Of a stretch of DNA of 8,277 nucleotides, positions 7,028 to 8,277 are shown one piece after another. The notes under the pieces were generated by a model that ran no database searches, had not been told where the DNA came from, and worked only from the letters and a program-made list of their open reading frames with translations. The DNA is from an uncultured Bacteroidales bacterium. GTDB taxonomy: Bacteria; Bacteroidota; Bacteroidia; Bacteroidales; UBA932. Location of the stretch: contig CAKUSF010000092.1 of assembly GCA_934678915.1 (NCBI GenBank), positions 1 to 8,277 on the forward strand, written 5' to 3'. The position numbers and the translations under genes are program-made. The stretch's first letter is position 1, and every line of letters starts with the position of its first letter.

Positions 7028-7804
7028 TTAGCTTTCCAACCAAGTGAGGAACTCTTCCGCTCTGGAACGGCTGACGGTAAGGTCAGGGGCGGGGCCAAGG
7101 TTTGAAGAGAGGTGAACCTTAGGTGTGACACGTAGTCGTCCTCCCAGAAGCTTGGTGACACATTCTACAGCATCTTTTGCGAATATGCAGCTTCGCGAAA
7201 TCCTGAAAAATTTTTCAGGATCAAGGTCGGTGATGATGGCATCCATCGTGGAATCGACGATATAAACAGATCCGGCATGCGTCACGACGTGATTATTCTT
7301 GTCTTCGGAGTAGAAAAACGCGATTTCGTCAACTTTCACAGGTACAATCCTATCGTTGAACTGAACCAGATAACGTTCTTTGTAGCCGGAACCAGAATCC
7401 TTTCGGGAGATTGCTCCAAGAATCTTCTCCACGTCAATTTCTCCGGAAGACAGCTGCCGGCACCGCTCCACAGCCCTTTTCAAAGCCGAAATGTCAATCG
7501 GCTTGAGAAGATAGTCGATCGAGCCAGCCTCGAACGCCTTGATGGCATAGCTGTCGTAAGCCGTCGTCATTACCACGCGCGGCTTTACCGTCACCTGACG
7601 GAAAATCTCAAAACATTCACCGTCAGAAAGTTCTACATCCATGAATATCAAATCTGCCTCGTCCGGCCTTTCCTTGAGCCGAGCAACGGACTCGCTTACC
7701 GATGCGCATTCTCCGACAACTTCAATGTCAGGGAAATTGGTCTCCAACATCTTTTCAAGGCTCTTTCGGGCCATCATTTCATCTTCGATAATCAGGACTT
7801 TCAT
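7028..7804 (-). CDS. LytTR-family response regulator (LytR/AlgR type)
   Basis: DNA-binding response regulator of 258 residues, partner of the overlapping histidine kinase. The receiver domain (about 1-120) has the acidic pocket Glu7-Asp8, phospho-acceptor Asp56 in FMDVELSDG, the conserved Thr at 80-81 (VVMTTAYD) and Lys101 in LLKPID. The C-terminal LytTR domain (about 145-258) shows YLVQFNDRIVPVKVDEIAFF, FFRISRSCIF (199-208) and the closing VSRSRAEEFLTWLES. LytTR proteins bind paired direct repeats and bend DNA. I start it at the ATG at 7804 because MKVLIIEDE is the canonical receiver start; the frame stays open upstream to about 8056, but that stretch is the kinase gene read out of frame. 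ATG and the kinase stop TGA share ATGA, so the two are translationally coupled. It lies upstream of, and in the same direction as, the susC-susD pair. Confidence 0.95.
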   Translation of the reverse strand: MKVLIIEDEMMARKSLEKMLETNFPDIEVVGECASVSESVARLKERPDEADLIFMDVELSDGECFEIFRQVTVKPRVVMTTAYDSYAIKAFEAGSIDYLLKPIDISALKRAVERCRQLSSGEIDVEKILGAISRKDSGSGYKERYLVQFNDRIVPVKVDEIAFFYSEDKNNHVVTHAGSVYIVDSTMDAIITDLDPEKFFRISRSCIFAKDAVECVTKLLGGRLRVTPKVHLSSNLGPAPDLTVSRSRAEEFLTWLES

Positions 7805-8277
7805 AATAGAGGTAGCTTGACTGTGTAGGATTCGTTCGTGCGGATGATCTCGATCCCTTTGCCGGAACGTTCCTTGTACTGTTGACGTATGTAGTTGAGC
7901 CCCAGTCCGCTGGACTGAGCCTCGGTAATTTTCGGGATGAGGTTGTTTGTCACTGTCACGGTCTTTCCGTCCGAGACCACGCTGACGTTCAGAGGCCGGG
8001 ACGGAGAAACAGCATTGTGCTTTGTGGCGTTCTCTATCAGTAGCTGCACGGAGCACGGAATCACGTGCCTGGACATGTCATCGTGCGGGATGCTGACTTT
8101 TACATTGAAGCCTTCCTGAAACCTTACTTTTAGCAAATCCCGGTACATCTCAACATAGGTCATCTCGTCCCGCAGCGTCACGACGCTTTCCTCCTCGTTA
8201 CGAAGCATGTAGCGGTATATTCCCGCCAATTTATGAATATACTCGCTCGCCTCCTTGTCCTGCCCGTCCAGCACGAG
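7801..8277 (-). CDS. LytS/YehU-type sensor histidine kinase, C-terminal 158 residues (partial, runs off right edge)
   Basis: End of a membrane sensor kinase of the His_kinase (PF06580) plus HATPase class that pairs with LytTR regulators. Visible are the region just after the phospho-histidine segment (IHKLAGIYRYMLRN, residues 14-27 of this fragment), VTLRDEMTYVEMYRDLLKVRF (33-53), the N-box QLLIENATKHNA (78-89), VTVTNNLIPK (107-116) and the glycine box SSGLGLNYIRQQY (122-134), ending VKLPLL. The phospho-acceptor histidine motif (HFLFN type) and the sensor and membrane part lie outside the window, so the signal is unknown. The frame is open through the window edge; the GTG at 8274 is an internal valine, not a start. 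It overlaps the response-regulator gene by 4 bp (ATGA). Confidence 0.92.
   Translation of the reverse strand, partial: LVLDGQDKEASEYIHKLAGIYRYMLRNEEESVVTLRDEMTYVEMYRDLLKVRFQEGFNVKVSIPHDDMSRHVIPCSVQLLIENATKHNAVSPSRPLNVSVVSDGKTVTVTNNLIPKITEAQSSGLGLNYIRQQYKERSGKGIEIIRTNESYTVKLPLL

Noticed and set aside
7277..7828. Plus-strand open frame of 183 codons opposite the response regulator
   Set aside because: It lies wholly antisense to a well-supported gene and shows no recognisable domain or promoter.
7801..7960. Possible degenerate ATP site in the histidine kinase (no classical DxGxG box)
   Set aside because: The NNLIPK...SSGLGL pattern is, as far as I recall, normal for LytTR-partner kinases of this phylum, and the N-box is intact.
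7805..8056. N-terminal extension of the response regulator (open frame from 8056)
   Set aside because: The sequence upstream of MKVLIIEDE is the histidine-kinase gene read in another frame; the receiver domain begins normally at 7804.
1..8277. CRISPR arrays, tRNA or rRNA genes, insertion sequences, phage genes or defence systems
   Set aside because: I found no repeat-spacer pattern, transposase motif, terminal repeats or RNA-gene signature on either strand.

Overview
The window looks like chromosomal DNA of a Bacteroidota (probably Bacteroidales) bacterium. The grounds are a SusC/SusD outer-membrane pair, promoter cores of the Bacteroidota TAnnTTTG type, no Shine-Dalgarno sequences before the starts, AT-rich leaders between genes of moderate G+C, and a GlyA with the insert seen in this phylum. 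The genus cannot be fixed from this sequence.

Layout: the left edge (1-758, minus) holds the first 252 codons of glyA, serine hydroxymethyltransferase. A 102-bp divergent intergenic region (759-860) carries a promoter core for each direction and an inverted repeat. A small TrmH/SpoU-family RNA methyltransferase follows on plus (861-1406). It converges on a minus-strand block that runs from the right edge: the end of a LytS-type sensor histidine kinase (7801-8277), an overlapping LytTR response regulator (7028-7804), a 192-bp intergenic region with a hairpin and a good promoter, then susC-like (3377-6835) and susD-like (1494-3362). A strong stem-loop at 1442-1472 closes the block.

How the genes may work together: SusC and SusD form a lidded TonB-dependent importer in the outer membrane. 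The pair sits alone: no degradative enzyme, SusR, hybrid two-component regulator or ECF sigma/anti-sigma gene lies between the upstream hairpin and the downstream terminator. The only regulator in view is the LytS/LytTR pair just upstream in the same orientation. That it controls the importer is a guess from position. glyA and the methyltransferase are housekeeping genes.

I see no clearly new system. The items most worth a second look are the symmetric DNA around the susC promoter, the interlocked glyA/methyltransferase promoters with a stem-loop at the predicted 5' end of the glyA message, and the two-component/SusCD arrangement. No stretch longer than 300 bases lacks a gene.
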